A stretch of 39,842 nucleotides of DNA from DAONFI01 sp035403485 (GCA_964536835.1 CAZIAZ010000028.1:1-39842); one strand, 5' to 3'. Shown: positions 23,709-33,340, counted from the first letter of the stretch. Numbers and translations are program-made. The notes: a model not told the origin generated them from the sequence alone.

Positions 23709-25965
23709 TGCGATTCTCGATAATTCGGGCGGCTGCGAGGATTTTTTCCATTTCTTCCGGCGACGGTTTAATATTGCCCCATCGCCAACGGTTATGCAGT
23801 TCCACTATCTGTCGCATTTCCGCGGCAGGCAGGTTGAATTGTTCTATTGCCTGTGCGCTCCATTCTCGCAAAGTGTTTTCCGGCCGATACGGCAATCCTT
23901 TCCGCTCGGTTATATCGACGATATGACGCAACACTTTCAGGCGGCGCATTCTCGCCTGGCCTTCAGGCGTTCGGGCCATGAGCATGTTGAAAAAGATTAT
24001 CTGGCATATCTTCAGGACAAAAAGGCTAAGCGAAACTATCAAAAACCATATGAACGCTTTTATCAGAAACGCATCGATTACGCCCTTGGAGATTAGCAGG
24101 ACGATACTGTTCCATAATTTTGCGGCGATGTCGCCTATGTGCCGGAAAAAGTTTTCCGATGTTTTCTGGATATCCTGTTTCATGTGCTCCTGCGACGTGG
24201 CGTCAAAGCCGATGATGTTTTCATACCACCAGTATTGCAGCGACATCCACTTTGCCTTCAGTTTGGCCCAGAATTGTAAATCCGAATTTGGCGACGCCAT
24301 CGCAGATGCCGGCGTGGGGTCTACAATCGTCCAGTTCGTTTCGTTGCTGTAGACTTCGCACCATGCGTGAGCGTCGCATTCGCGGACTATGTATGATTTG
24401 GACGAGCGTTTGTAATCGTCGAAATGGTAACCGATTGCCACGCGGGCCGGCACGTCAAGCAGACAGCACATGACGCCGAGCGTGGATGCGAAATACTCAC
24501 AATGGCCTTTTTTCATGTAAAAAAGAAAATCCACCACGGCGTCACGATTCGGATTTGCATCGCGCAGGTCGAGCGTATATGAGCATCTTTCATCAAGTTT
24601 GGCGGCGAGTCTGGATGCTATTTCGATGTTCATGGTTTCGCGGCTCGCTTCCGGCAGGGCGTCCCGCTGCCTGAGCAGGTCGCCGGCCCACGTTTCCGCC
24701 AGTTCGATTATGAGTTTTTTATCGTTGTCGCTCATGTTGATTTTGGCGGCTGGCCGGCGAGGCGTATGCGACCAGTTTGTAAATTTCATGACGATATTTA
24801 TCTGCTTTTGCGTCATGGGCTCGCCGAAGGAGTATGTTTCGTAAGCTCTTCTGGTGAAGGTGTTTTCATCGTCGTCGTTATATACCAGATTTCGTGTGAC
24901 TGAAATTTTTGAGCTATCCGGCATCTCTATGGAAAGAGTGGGATACGGTGCCGGCAGGCCGCCCTGGAATCCTGGCATGAGCGATATTCTATGTACGATA
25001 ATGCCCAGATTTGCGTAGTCCCTGCTGTTTTGAATCTGCGGGATATTTATGTGCATGAATCCCGGGTCTTCCGTCTGCCAGCTGGATTGGGAATATTTAG
25101 TAAGCACGTTTTCCCTCAGATACTGACTTGAGAAGGATTGTGCCGGCCCGATATGCCTGTTGGTTATAATCTGGACTGACATTATCTGACGCCTGGAAAG
25201 ATATATCTCGCGGGATTGGCCCAGAGACATGGTTTTTTCCTGCATCGACTCCAGCGGTTCTGGCGAATTTATTACGGCGAGTATCCCTTTAGCCGTTCGC
25301 GGTGCGAGCATAAACGCCAGACATCCCATGAACAGCGACATGCAGCCGAGTGAAAACATTACCTGCCGCAACGGCTTGCCGGGCCAGTTGCGGATGGAGT
25401 TCCACGCGAGTTTTTTGGGGTCTATGTGTTCATATTCGCCAGGCAGAGTATGTTCCGCCGCGCGGTCCAGTCCCCGCTTGAGAGTGAACACCATTGCCAC
25501 GTAACACGCCAGAAAGACGTATCCGACCACCATCGCCGCCAGCCAGAAAAACGCGCAAAGCATCGCCGATGAGACCACCAGTATCATCGCGAGTAATTGC
25601 GTGAGTATATAATCAAATGGCCGTTTACGCTCAAAAATCTTGCATATCTGTATCAATATTGTGTAGTGGCAGATGGATACGATGGTTCTCTGACCCATTA
25701 TTTTGTGTTCGGCAATTATCCATACGGTTGCCGCAATGGCAGCGAAATTGACTAACCATCTATCAAGACATATTTCCATATTCCGCATGGTCGCAAAATA
25801 GCTCATCGCCGTAACCAGCGTCAGCAGGCCCATGTAAAAGAAGTTCCCATCAACCATGCTGAACATGAGGGCGGATATCCACACCAGCCATAGCAGGGGC
25901 CTTTCCATGCGACGGCGCTCCGTCAACATGATGTCGGTCTGTGAATATCGTCGGATGAAAATCAT
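23695..25965 (-). CDS. TgpA-type transglutaminase-like membrane protein (DUF3488 + transglutaminase core)
   Basis: A 756-residue membrane protein. About six helices span residues 25-165, with another near 205-222. A periplasmic transglutaminase-like domain follows, with Cys489 in KKGHCEYFAS, His533 in ECDAHAWCEVY and Asp549 in IVDPTP. A further helix at about 625-650 leads to a cytoplasmic tail containing RRLKVLRHIVDI. The catalytic triad is complete, so peptidase or transglutaminase-like activity outside the membrane is likely; the substrate is unknown. Its ATG overlaps the DUF58 stop (ATGA), and moxR lies upstream, the classic MoxR-DUF58-TgpA operon. Confidence 0.9.
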   Translation of the reverse strand: MIFIRRYSQTDIMLTERRRMERPLLWLVWISALMFSMVDGNFFYMGLLTLVTAMSYFATMRNMEICLDRWLVNFAAIAATVWIIAEHKIMGQRTIVSICHYTILIQICKIFERKRPFDYILTQLLAMILVVSSAMLCAFFWLAAMVVGYVFLACYVAMVFTLKRGLDRAAEHTLPGEYEHIDPKKLAWNSIRNWPGKPLRQVMFSLGCMSLFMGCLAFMLAPRTAKGILAVINSPEPLESMQEKTMSLGQSREIYLSRRQIMSVQIITNRHIGPAQSFSSQYLRENVLTKYSQSSWQTEDPGFMHINIPQIQNSRDYANLGIIVHRISLMPGFQGGLPAPYPTLSIEMPDSSKISVTRNLVYNDDDENTFTRRAYETYSFGEPMTQKQINIVMKFTNWSHTPRRPAAKINMSDNDKKLIIELAETWAGDLLRQRDALPEASRETMNIEIASRLAAKLDERCSYTLDLRDANPNRDAVVDFLFYMKKGHCEYFASTLGVMCCLLDVPARVAIGYHFDDYKRSSKSYIVRECDAHAWCEVYSNETNWTIVDPTPASAMASPNSDLQFWAKLKAKWMSLQYWWYENIIGFDATSQEHMKQDIQKTSENFFRHIGDIAAKLWNSIVLLISKGVIDAFLIKAFIWFLIVSLSLFVLKICQIIFFNMLMARTPEGQARMRRLKVLRHIVDITERKGLPYRPENTLREWSAQAIEQFNLPAAEMRQIVELHNRWRWGNIKPSPEEMEKILAAARIIENRIKSA

Positions 25966-27140
25966 TTCTTCTTTCTCCCGACGTAAATTGACACGACTGG
26001 TGAATCCTCGAATACCTGTTCAATCTGTTCCGACGAAATGACGCTCAAATGCCGGCAGAACTCCGCCAGATGCGTCATGGGCTGACTGGGAAGCCTTGCT
26101 ATGCTTTGGGTGATTAGCAGCGTCTGCGATTTTCTCAGCGGAGTCATCGGCAGGGCTTTGATGACGTCGTGAAGCGTGCAATTTTCCGGTTCGGTCATGT
26201 CAGCCAGCGAATCGAGCAGCCTGGCGCGAATCCCGACGCCGTACCCCGGATTGATTATCTCAACCCTGTTGACTCCCGCGAATGCCATGCCGACCTGGTA
26301 TCCGTGACCCAACGCGTCGTCCATGAGCGTAGCCGTGAATCGCAACATTTTTTCCTGGTCGCCGGCGAATATTTCATCGCCGTTGGTTTGCTGGATGTCG
26401 ACGATTATAAAAAGGACGTCCGGGACGGGATGGCTCATTTCCCGGACAGCCGGAGTCTGCCGGTTTGCACTTTTTCGCCAATGTATCCATCGCAGATTAT
26501 CGCCAATTCTGTAATCCCGCAGGCCGAAGAATTCATCCTGGCCGCTCTGCATTCGACTGGGCCGGGCCGTTGAAGTCATCGCCGCTCCGTGGCGGAGAAG
26601 ATTAGCCTTTAGCTTGCCCTTAGCCGGCCAGACTATCATGGAGTTGGTCTGCCAGAATTCTTTTTTGAGCCGCACCAGCCCGAACGGGAACGATGACGTT
26701 ATGCGGACTGCCACGAGATCAGTCCTGCCTCTGTGTAATGCCGTCAGCCGACTGCCTGAGCGGAAAACGCCGTTAGCCGGCAGATAAGCGCACAACGCAC
26801 TGGCATCCTTCACGCCGGTTAAACCAATTTCCCGCATGGATATCGACATAGCCGGACTGCGACGCATGTTTTTGAGTACGTATCCGAAATAAAGCGTCTC
26901 GTACTGCCATACGCGCTGCGGCAATTCCCGCTGGAGTTCTATCCCTTCGAGCATGTTTTTTGCATGTACGCCGGAAAAGGTAATCAGTGCTATCATCGTG
27001 CCGAATATCACGAAAAGCAGCGGGGCGTTATTTCGCGTGGCTGCCCAGCCGACTACCAGCGAGGCGGCGATAAAAATCCATCCGCCCCACGTGGCATGGA
27101 GATGCACAAGCATTTTTCTCGCTTTGCCTATTTTTACCAT
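25962..27140 (-). CDS. DUF58 domain protein
   Basis: A 392-residue protein with two N-terminal membrane helices (about 19-36 and 40-57) and a C-terminal DUF58 domain. The signature FFGLRDYRIGDNLRWIHWRKSAN begins near 204. DUF58 proteins have a vWA-like fold and are nearly always encoded with a MoxR ATPase; they are thought to be MoxR clients or adaptors acting at the membrane. No strong ribosome site is seen before the ATG. It starts 19 bases after the moxR stop and overlaps the transglutaminase gene by four bases. Confidence 0.9.
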   Translation of the reverse strand: MVKIGKARKMLVHLHATWGGWIFIAASLVVGWAATRNNAPLLFVIFGTMIALITFSGVHAKNMLEGIELQRELPQRVWQYETLYFGYVLKNMRRSPAMSISMREIGLTGVKDASALCAYLPANGVFRSGSRLTALHRGRTDLVAVRITSSFPFGLVRLKKEFWQTNSMIVWPAKGKLKANLLRHGAAMTSTARPSRMQSGQDEFFGLRDYRIGDNLRWIHWRKSANRQTPAVREMSHPVPDVLFIIVDIQQTNGDEIFAGDQEKMLRFTATLMDDALGHGYQVGMAFAGVNRVEIINPGYGVGIRARLLDSLADMTEPENCTLHDVIKALPMTPLRKSQTLLITQSIARLPSQPMTHLAEFCRHLSVISSEQIEQVFEDSPVVSIYVGRKKK

Positions 27141-27159
27141 GCGACTTTACCGGAACTTT

Positions 27160-28101
27160 TTATTGGGGAGTTGGAACTGTTTCAAGTATGCGGATGAATA
27201 CCGCCTCTGCCGCCGATGCCGCTCCGTCGTGTGCGAACGACCTCGCCAGCAGCCTGTGAGCACATACGCTCGGCGCCAGATTTTTAACGTCGTCTGGTAT
27301 GACGAACTGTCGGTCGTCGAGCAGGGCGGCTGACTTGGCTGCCTGTAGCAGGGCTAGCGAGCCGCGCGGACTGAGCCCGACGGTAAGTTCCTCGGCGCGG
27401 CGGGTCGCTTCGGCGATGTCGATGATATAGTTTAAAATCGAATCGTCGACCGAAACTTCATCCACCATATTCTGTATATAAAGAAGTTCATCGACGCTCA
27501 TTATCGGCTGAATTTCGCCCAAAACGGTCTGAGACGGCCGGTTAAGCAGTATCTGGCGTTCAGCGCTCCTGTTGGGATGGCCGATGCGCAGGCGTATCAT
27601 GAAACGGTCAAGCTGGCTTTCCGGCAGAAAATACGTACCCTCGAATTCATACGGGTTCTGCGTGGCGATGACCATGAACGGCGGGCCGAGCCGGTACGTT
27701 TTCCCGTCAGCCGTCACCTGCGACTCGTTCATCGCTTCCAGAAGCGCGCTTTGGGTTCTTGGCGTTGTGCGGTTGATTTCATCGGCTAACACTATGTTGG
27801 CGAAAATCGGGCCTTTTTTGAAAGAAAACTGGCCGGTGGTCGATTCGTATATGCTTACGCCGAGCATGTCGCTCGGCAGCATGTCGGGCGTGAGCTGAAT
27901 GCGGCTGAACGTGGCGTCGATACTGCCGGCGATTGCCCGCGAAAGCGTAGTCTTGCCGACGCCTGGTACGTCCTCCAGCAATACGTGTCCCTTCGCGAGA
28001 AGTGCGATTATGACTTCCCGCACAACCTCCCGTTTGCCGTAAAGCACAGTCTCTATCTGTCCCATAAGCTGGGCGAGCTTACGTTTATAATCTACATGCA
28101 T
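27160..28101 (-). CDS. MoxR family AAA+ ATPase
   Basis: A 313-residue AAA+ ATPase. Walker A is EDVPGVGKTT (43-52), Walker B is LADEIN with Asp107 and Glu108, and sensor 1 is ATQNP (146-150). FEGTYFLPESQLDRF and GLSPRGSLALLQAAK are MoxR signatures. MoxR proteins act as chaperone-like ATPases, often with DUF58 or vWA partners encoded next to them, as here. It is the first gene of the moxR-DUF58-transglutaminase operon, with its own candidate promoter at 28142-28170 and an AGGGA ribosome site. Confidence 0.93.
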   Translation of the reverse strand: MHVDYKRKLAQLMGQIETVLYGKREVVREVIIALLAKGHVLLEDVPGVGKTTLSRAIAGSIDATFSRIQLTPDMLPSDMLGVSIYESTTGQFSFKKGPIFANIVLADEINRTTPRTQSALLEAMNESQVTADGKTYRLGPPFMVIATQNPYEFEGTYFLPESQLDRFMIRLRIGHPNRSAERQILLNRPSQTVLGEIQPIMSVDELLYIQNMVDEVSVDDSILNYIIDIAEATRRAEELTVGLSPRGSLALLQAAKSAALLDDRQFVIPDDVKNLAPSVCAHRLLARSFAHDGAASAAEAVFIRILETVPTPQ

Positions 28102-28141
28102 TTTGTATCCCTGTTACGATTGTCATCTAATATGATAAATC

Positions 28142-28170
28142 AGTATACCAAAACACTTTGGATTGCACAA
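28142..28170 (-). promoter_or_regulatory. candidate sigma-70 promoter for moxR operon
   Basis: TTGTGC and TATACT with a 17-base spacer on the minus strand, about 40 bases upstream of the moxR ATG. The -10 box is a strong match. Confidence 0.65.
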
Positions 28171-28283
28171 GAAATGCTCTGGATGCGGAAATTATTTGTG
28201 CGAAAGCATATCTTCTGTAAAACGCAATAGTATGCCGGAAATTGCGTATTTTCCCCGTTTGACGGTATTTTTTGGGCAATTCA

Positions 28284-28312
28284 CGGACGCCGGACATGCT
28301 CTAGGCGTTCCG
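28284..28312. other. hairpin with ATGCTCTA in the loop
   Basis: CGGACGCC (28284-28291) pairs with GGCGTTCCG (28304-28312) with one bulged base. ATGCTCTA occupies 28296-28303 in the loop. It lies about 50 bases beyond the folE stop and may mark its 3' end, although no U-run follows. Confidence 0.4.
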
Positions 28313-28364
28313 CGATTTTCAAAACTACGTCACTTGGCGTTGCTCTTTGCGAGAATCGTCTTGA

Positions 28365-28940
28365 TTAAAGCGTTCTGCCGCCAGTCAGCAGGTTTATCGC
28401 TTCCGTTCGCGTAGCCAGGTTGCTGCGGAACAGGCCGCGCATGGCTGACGTCACCATTACCGAGCCGGGCTTTTTTATGCCGCGTATTGTCATGCATGTG
28501 TGGTTAGCTTCCACTATTACGCCTGCCCCGCGTGCGCCTATATGATCCATAAGCAGGTCGGCTATCTGGCCGGTAAGCCGTTCCTGTACCTGCGGACGAC
28601 GGGCGAACGCCTCAACCACGCGAGCCAGCTTGCTCAGCCCCACCACCTTGCCGCCCGGCAGATACGCCACGTGTGCCTTGCCCATGAACGGCAGAAGATG
28701 ATGCTCGCACATTGAGTAAAACGGTATATCGCGCAGAATGACCATTTCGTCATATTGCTCGGTAAAATAGACGTCAAGATGTTTTGCGGGGTCTTCCCGC
28801 AAGCCGGAAAAGAGTTCGTCGTACATCGCCGCAACCCGTGCAGGCGTACCCTTGAGGCCTTCGCGCGTGGGGTCTTCTCCGACGGCTTTGAGAATTGTAA
28901 CTACAGCCTGTTTTATCGCGTTCGTCTGTTCTTCAGTCAT
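28365..28940 (-). CDS. folE: GTP cyclohydrolase I
   Basis: A 191-residue enzyme that opens GTP to dihydroneopterin triphosphate, the first step to folate, and to queuosine in many bacteria. Zinc ligands Cys78 and His81 are in SMCEHHLLPF and Cys149 is in NHTCMTIRG. GLSKLARVVEAFARRPQVQERLT is the family's most conserved block. Length is normal for FolE type I. It stands alone between moxR and trkA. The upstream 88 bases are AT-rich and no strong ribosome site is seen. Confidence 0.96.
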   Translation of the reverse strand: MTEEQTNAIKQAVVTILKAVGEDPTREGLKGTPARVAAMYDELFSGLREDPAKHLDVYFTEQYDEMVILRDIPFYSMCEHHLLPFMGKAHVAYLPGGKVVGLSKLARVVEAFARRPQVQERLTGQIADLLMDHIGARGAGVIVEANHTCMTIRGIKKPGSVMVTSAMRGLFRSNLATRTEAINLLTGGRTL

Positions 28941-29029
28941 TTTTTTACACCAACAATCATTAAAAATAGTAACCGGCAGCTTTTACGGCGGCTGCGTTCA
29001 TCTGCATTTTTTGTTCTTTTTTAAAAAAA

Positions 29030-29716
29030 TCATTCTTCGGCAAAAATTCGTACAGCATCGTCCGAGCCGATGAGCATAAGCACGTCGCCTTTCCGAATGG
29101 TGGTTTCCGCCATCGGCACGGAAATGACGAATTGCCGCGTACGTTTGACGCCGTCCGCGTCGATATCTTCCACCGTACGTTTTATGGCTACGACCTGTAT
29201 TTTGAAATTTTTGCGTATATCCAGTTCACCCAGCGTTTTGCCCACGGTTTTTTCCGGCGCCGGTGCCTGCACGAGGCTGAAATCGTCGGCGAGTTCTATT
29301 TTTTCGATGACCTTCGTCGCCATGAGACGGCTGCACCATCGGTCGGCGGATTCCTGTTCAGGATTGACGATATCATCTGCGCCGACGCGGGAAAGGACTT
29401 GCGAGCGTACCTGGCTGGTTGCGCGGCTGATGACCCGTGGTACGCCGAGCTGTTTTAGCAGGACGGTTGTGAGAACTGCGCTTTCAAAGGCTGTGCCGAC
29501 GCCCACTATTGCCACGTCGACCTTGTCGATACCCTGGCTGCGCAGCGATTCTTCGTCAGTGGCGTCGAGGCAGACTGCACGGCTGACGAAGTCGCGTATT
29601 TCTTCCACGAGATCGCGGCGTTTGTCGACGGCGATGACTTCTGCGCCGTTCTGCGAGAGCAGTTTTGCCAGCCTTGTGCCGAAACGGCCCAATCCTATAA
29701 GTGCGAATTTTTCCAT
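29030..29716 (-). CDS. trkA: potassium uptake regulatory subunit (TrkA/KtrA, RCK domains)
   Basis: A 228-residue cytoplasmic regulator with an N-terminal RCK_N Rossmann domain (GLGRFG at 8-13, Asp31, CLDATD with Asp51) and a C-terminal RCK_C domain (about 135-228). It binds nucleotides and gates the TrkH/KtrB pore. One RCK pair is the KtrA size, half of E. coli TrkA. It lies 76 bases after the trkH stop and is read with it. I place the start at ATG 29716 with GGGAG eight bases upstream; a GTG three codons earlier overlaps that ribosome site. Confidence 0.93.
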   Translation of the reverse strand: MEKFALIGLGRFGTRLAKLLSQNGAEVIAVDKRRDLVEEIRDFVSRAVCLDATDEESLRSQGIDKVDVAIVGVGTAFESAVLTTVLLKQLGVPRVISRATSQVRSQVLSRVGADDIVNPEQESADRWCSRLMATKVIEKIELADDFSLVQAPAPEKTVGKTLGELDIRKNFKIQVVAIKRTVEDIDADGVKRTRQFVISVPMAETTIRKGDVLMLIGSDDAVRIFAEE

Positions 29717-29792
29717 GTCTGCCACTCCCGTATTTTGTTGCGGGCCGGTTTACCCGCGTTTTTTTTTTTAAAAGTTTTTTGAAAAAAGAAGT

Positions 29793-31700
29793 TTAGCCTA
29801 TTATAACGTTTTCCACCGGGTATGAATAGTTCGCTTTCCGCACGTGCGCGCCGAGTGCGATAATCAACGTCAATGGCCCTATTCTGCCGATGAACATGCC
29901 AAGTATGACCACTATTTTTGAAAAAACCGTCAGCCGCGAAGTCACTCCCGTGCTCAGTCCTACCGTACCGCACGCGCTGCATGCCTCGAAAAGCAGGTCT
30001 ATGAACTGTTCTGCCGGCATGGCCATGCAGAGCATGAACGTCACCACGGCGAGCATGAAAATATACAGCAGGGCTAGAGTCGCCGCGCGGCGGAAGAGTT
30101 CGTCGGCGATAGTTCGGCCGAACACTTCGACGCTGTTACGCTGCTTCAGGATGCACCACGCCGATATGAACAACAATGCCACGGTTATGGTTTTCATGCC
30201 GCCTGCCGTACTCGCCGGACTGCCGCCGATGGTCATCAATCCGCACATCCACAATTTGCCCGCAGTGCTCAGTGAGCCCATGTCCATAGTGTTGAATCCG
30301 GCGGTGCGCGCGGTTACGGACTGGAAGAAGCTTTCTCTCAGCCGTTGAATGCCATTCATGCTGGCCCATTCGCCGGATGACAGATTTCTGCCCGACGGAC
30401 TGTGCATCAGGTCGGGATATTTGGGTTTGACCACGCCTGTTTCCACCAGGCTGAAACCTACCGCGCCGAGAATTACGAGTACTGCCGACGTTACCAGCAC
30501 TATTTTCGTATGTATGTAAAGATTTTTTTTAGGGTCTTCTTTCAATGATATCGCGTTTTTCTGTTTACGGCGGCGGATACGGTCTCTGGCTGCTTCAAAC
30601 AGGTTGCCCAGCACCGGAAAACCGAGGCCGCCGAGGATTATCAGCGGGGCTACCACGCCCAGTATCTGCCAGTGTTCTCGCAGCGGTACAGCCCAGCCGC
30701 CGTTCGTGCCCTGCATCAGATTCTGGCCGTAAAGGGCGAACCCTGCGTTGCAGAACGCCGAAATGCTATGAAAAACGCTGTACCATATCGTGCCGGCGAA
30801 CGTCAGCCGTTGCCCGGACGCGTCAAGCACGGTTGGCTGGGAAAACAGGGAGTAAAGACATATTGCGCCGATTATCTCGATGATGAATGTCGAAGAAACC
30901 ACGAACTTGACCATGCGAGCCATGTTGCCGCGTTCGTCGGATGCGAGCATTTCGCTGAGAGCCTCGCTGCTGCGAATAGTCAGCGCGCGGCCGGCGAGTA
31001 TGGCCAGCATCGTGCCGAAAATCATTATGCCCAATCCGCCGAGCTGAATCAGAAACAGAATGACCGCCTGTCCGAAAAATGTGAAATGCGTGCCGGTGTC
31101 AACCACGACCAGGCCGGTTACGCACGTTGCGCTTACCGATGTGAACAGGGCGTCAAGATAGTTCCAGCTTGTCCAGTATTCCTGTCGCACGGCGGCAGGC
31201 AGCATCAGCAGGCCTGAGCCGACCAGCCAAAGGCTCATGAAACTTCCTATTACCAGCCAGCTCGGCGGCAGGCCGCTGCCGGCGATGAGGTAGTGCGCGC
31301 TTATGACGCGCAATATCAGAACCGCCAGCAGATATATCTGCGTTACCAGTATGTAAAGAACGCCGGCTGACAGAAGGTCGCCCTTGTAGCGATATATCAC
31401 GAGGCCGGCGACAATCAGCAGAAATATCAGCGTGAAATCCAGCCAGTTGTCCTTCAGGTACTCAAGGCGGCTGCGGGATATCATCAGCCGCAGAAACCGG
31501 TCTAATATGAATACCAGCACGACGACCATCTGTATGTTTATGAGGGTATCGCGGCTGAGCGGGAGGCTGTCATAGCTGAAGCCTCCATACTGCAACACGA
31601 GCGTAAAGACAGCTACCATGCCTGCCATTGCCAGCAGGATGTTCAGAACTACGGGCAGTACCCTGTTGCCCAGCCGTGTTGTCGTCCGGGGAGGTATCAT
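29793..31700 (-). CDS. trkH: Trk/Ktr-type potassium transporter pore subunit
   Basis: A 635-residue membrane protein with four pore-loop repeats, each keeping the filter glycine: SATCVTGLVV, SAFCNAGFAL, TARTAGFNTM and SACGTVGLST. It imports potassium across the inner membrane under control of the RCK protein encoded next. About 160 N-terminal residues precede the first pore unit and contain about four extra helices with a basic segment (RFLRLMISRSRLEYLKDNW) reminiscent of voltage-sensor-type domains; KtrB proteins are usually about 450 residues. The intracellular loop around 375-395 is strongly basic. Confidence 0.93.
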   Translation of the reverse strand: MIPPRTTTRLGNRVLPVVLNILLAMAGMVAVFTLVLQYGGFSYDSLPLSRDTLINIQMVVVLVFILDRFLRLMISRSRLEYLKDNWLDFTLIFLLIVAGLVIYRYKGDLLSAGVLYILVTQIYLLAVLILRVISAHYLIAGSGLPPSWLVIGSFMSLWLVGSGLLMLPAAVRQEYWTSWNYLDALFTSVSATCVTGLVVVDTGTHFTFFGQAVILFLIQLGGLGIMIFGTMLAILAGRALTIRSSEALSEMLASDERGNMARMVKFVVSSTFIIEIIGAICLYSLFSQPTVLDASGQRLTFAGTIWYSVFHSISAFCNAGFALYGQNLMQGTNGGWAVPLREHWQILGVVAPLIILGGLGFPVLGNLFEAARDRIRRRKQKNAISLKEDPKKNLYIHTKIVLVTSAVLVILGAVGFSLVETGVVKPKYPDLMHSPSGRNLSSGEWASMNGIQRLRESFFQSVTARTAGFNTMDMGSLSTAGKLWMCGLMTIGGSPASTAGGMKTITVALLFISAWCILKQRNSVEVFGRTIADELFRRAATLALLYIFMLAVVTFMLCMAMPAEQFIDLLFEACSACGTVGLSTGVTSRLTVFSKIVVILGMFIGRIGPLTLIIALGAHVRKANYSYPVENVIIG

Positions 31701-31796
31701 TTATCATTTACCCAAACCGACGCTTGATTTCGAGTATCGTTCGTCAAAGACTCAGGGCGTCTGACAAAATGCCGCTGTAGCCGTCACGTTGAATTA

Positions 31797-31877
31797 AACC
31801 TATCCCAAAAATATGGGCGTCGCCGCCAGGCTGCAAAAGAACCGATTGCAGGCAGCCAAAGTTTTTTGGATAGGTTC
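31797..31877. repeat. palindromic repeat copy B
   Basis: An 81-base element with AACCTATCC (31797-31805) and GGATAGGTT at the right end as terminal inverted repeats. Read on the minus strand its body matches copy A (11924-12091) over GGCTGCCTGCAATCGG, CTTTTGCAGCCTGGCGGCG and CCCAT.TTTTTGGGATAGGTT, but lacks the nested insert. An inner CTGCAA/TTGCAG hairpin is present. It lies 11 bases beyond the hisI stop. Confidence 0.85.
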
Positions 31878-31888
31878 TTAAAAAAACT

Positions 31889-32293
31889 CTATTTTTTGCC
31901 GTAAACTTTTTCCGGGTCGAAAAGACGCTTGCCCTGTATGTCCCATTGGCCGTTCTCGTTTAGTTTGCGGAAAAAACAGGACCTGTAGCCTTCGTGGCAG
32001 GCTGCGCCGTTCTGCTTGACCTCAATAACGAGCGTGTCCTTGTCGCAGTCAGTATAGACGGCGCGGACTTCCTGAGTATGGCCGGAACTTTCGCCTTTCA
32101 TCCAGTATTTCTGGCGGCTGCGCGACCAGAAATGCGTTTTGCCGGTGCGGACGGTGTCTTCAAGGCTGGCGTTGTTCATATATGCGACCATGAGCACTTC
32201 CTTCGTTTCGCAGTCCACGCATACCGCAGGGATAAGGCCGTCGTCGGAATATTTCAGTTCGCTTATCGTCTTCTTGAGGTTCTCAAAATTCAT
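31889..32293 (-). CDS. hisI: phosphoribosyl-AMP cyclohydrolase
   Basis: A 134-residue enzyme that opens the adenine ring of phosphoribosyl-AMP, the third step of histidine synthesis. THFWSRSRQKYWMKGESSGHTQ, YTDCDKDTLV and KQNGAACHEGYRSCF contain the conserved metal-binding Asp and Cys residues. It is the stand-alone HisI form without the HisE pyrophosphohydrolase domain. AAGGAG five bases before the ATG marks the start. It follows purC after 54 bases; no other his gene is in the window. Confidence 0.96.
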   Translation of the reverse strand: MNFENLKKTISELKYSDDGLIPAVCVDCETKEVLMVAYMNNASLEDTVRTGKTHFWSRSRQKYWMKGESSGHTQEVRAVYTDCDKDTLVIEVKQNGAACHEGYRSCFFRKLNENGQWDIQGKRLFDPEKVYGKK

Positions 32294-32347
32294 TGCAGCT
32301 CCTTATTTCAGTTGTCAAAAATTCGTAATTTTTCAAAAAACTCTATT

Positions 32348-33244
32348 TTATGCCCATTTGAAAGGCATGCCGGTCAGTCGCGTGAATGCTTCCATGTATT
32401 TTTCGCGAGTGTTTTTCACCACGTCAGCCGGCAGAACGGGGCCGGGCGGCTGACGGTTGAATTTGATTTCGTCCAGATAATTTCGCACGAACTGCTTATC
32501 GAAACTTTCCTGGTCGCGGCCCGGCTGGTATTTATCCGCCGGCCAGAATCGCGACGAGTCCGGCGTGAGGACTTCGTCTACAATCATGAGTTCGCCTTTT
32601 GAATCGAGGCCGAACTCGAATTTCGTGTCCGCCAGGAGTATGCCGCGCTTGGCCGCGTATTCACGGCCTTTTTTATAAAAAGCTATCGACAGGTCACGCA
32701 ATCTGGTTACGGTTTGACTGCCCTGAAGCTCGCAGGCACGTTCGAACGAAATGTTTTCGTCGTGGCCCTGTTCCGCCTTTGTCGAAGGGGTGTAAATGGG
32801 CTGCGGCAGTTCGCTGCATTGCAAAAGGCCATCCGGCAGTTTTACGCCGCACACCGTTCGCGACTTCTGATATTCCTTCCAGCCGCTGCCGGCGAGATAA
32901 CCGCGAACGACGCATTCTATGGGTACGACTTTGGCTTTTTTGCATAGCATGAATCGGCCGTCAAGCTCGGTATGTTTTTTCAGGCTGCCGGGCAGTTCGG
33001 AAAATTCGGTCGTTACGACATGATTCGGCACGACGTCTTTGAGCAGATTGAACCAGAATGCGCTTATCTGCGTCAGTACGCGGCCTTTGTCCGGTATGCC
33101 GTTAGTCATAATCACGTCATATGCGCTTATGCGGTCTGTAGCGACGAGCAGCAGATGCTCGCCGATATCGTATACGTCACGGACTTTCCCTGATTTTTTT
33201 GGAAAACCCTCGATGTCGGTCGTCAGTAATGCTTCGCCGGCCAT
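32348..33244 (-). CDS. purC: phosphoribosylaminoimidazole-succinocarboxamide synthase PurC
   Basis: A 298-residue SAICAR synthetase that joins CAIR and aspartate with ATP, the step after PurE. KVRDVYDIG with the glycine-rich strand, ATDRISAYDV, PIECVVRGYLAGSGWKEY and DEVLTPDSSRFW are signatures. It is the longer (about 300-residue) form rather than the about 237-residue E. coli form. AGGAG about ten bases before the ATG is the ribosome site. A good promoter lies 100 bases upstream. hisI follows and may be co-transcribed; both pathways draw on phosphoribosyl intermediates. Confidence 0.96.
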   Translation of the reverse strand: MAGEALLTTDIEGFPKKSGKVRDVYDIGEHLLLVATDRISAYDVIMTNGIPDKGRVLTQISAFWFNLLKDVVPNHVVTTEFSELPGSLKKHTELDGRFMLCKKAKVVPIECVVRGYLAGSGWKEYQKSRTVCGVKLPDGLLQCSELPQPIYTPSTKAEQGHDENISFERACELQGSQTVTRLRDLSIAFYKKGREYAAKRGILLADTKFEFGLDSKGELMIVDEVLTPDSSRFWPADKYQPGRDQESFDKQFVRNYLDEIKFNRQPPGPVLPADVVKNTREKYMEAFTRLTGMPFKWA

Positions 33245-33340
33245 TTTTTTATGTCTCCTGTTTGTGCTGCGATTCGAACAATCGGCAAATTAGGTTATTG
33301 TTTGTTGTCCAATCGGGACAGCCAATTTGCGTATCGCTTC

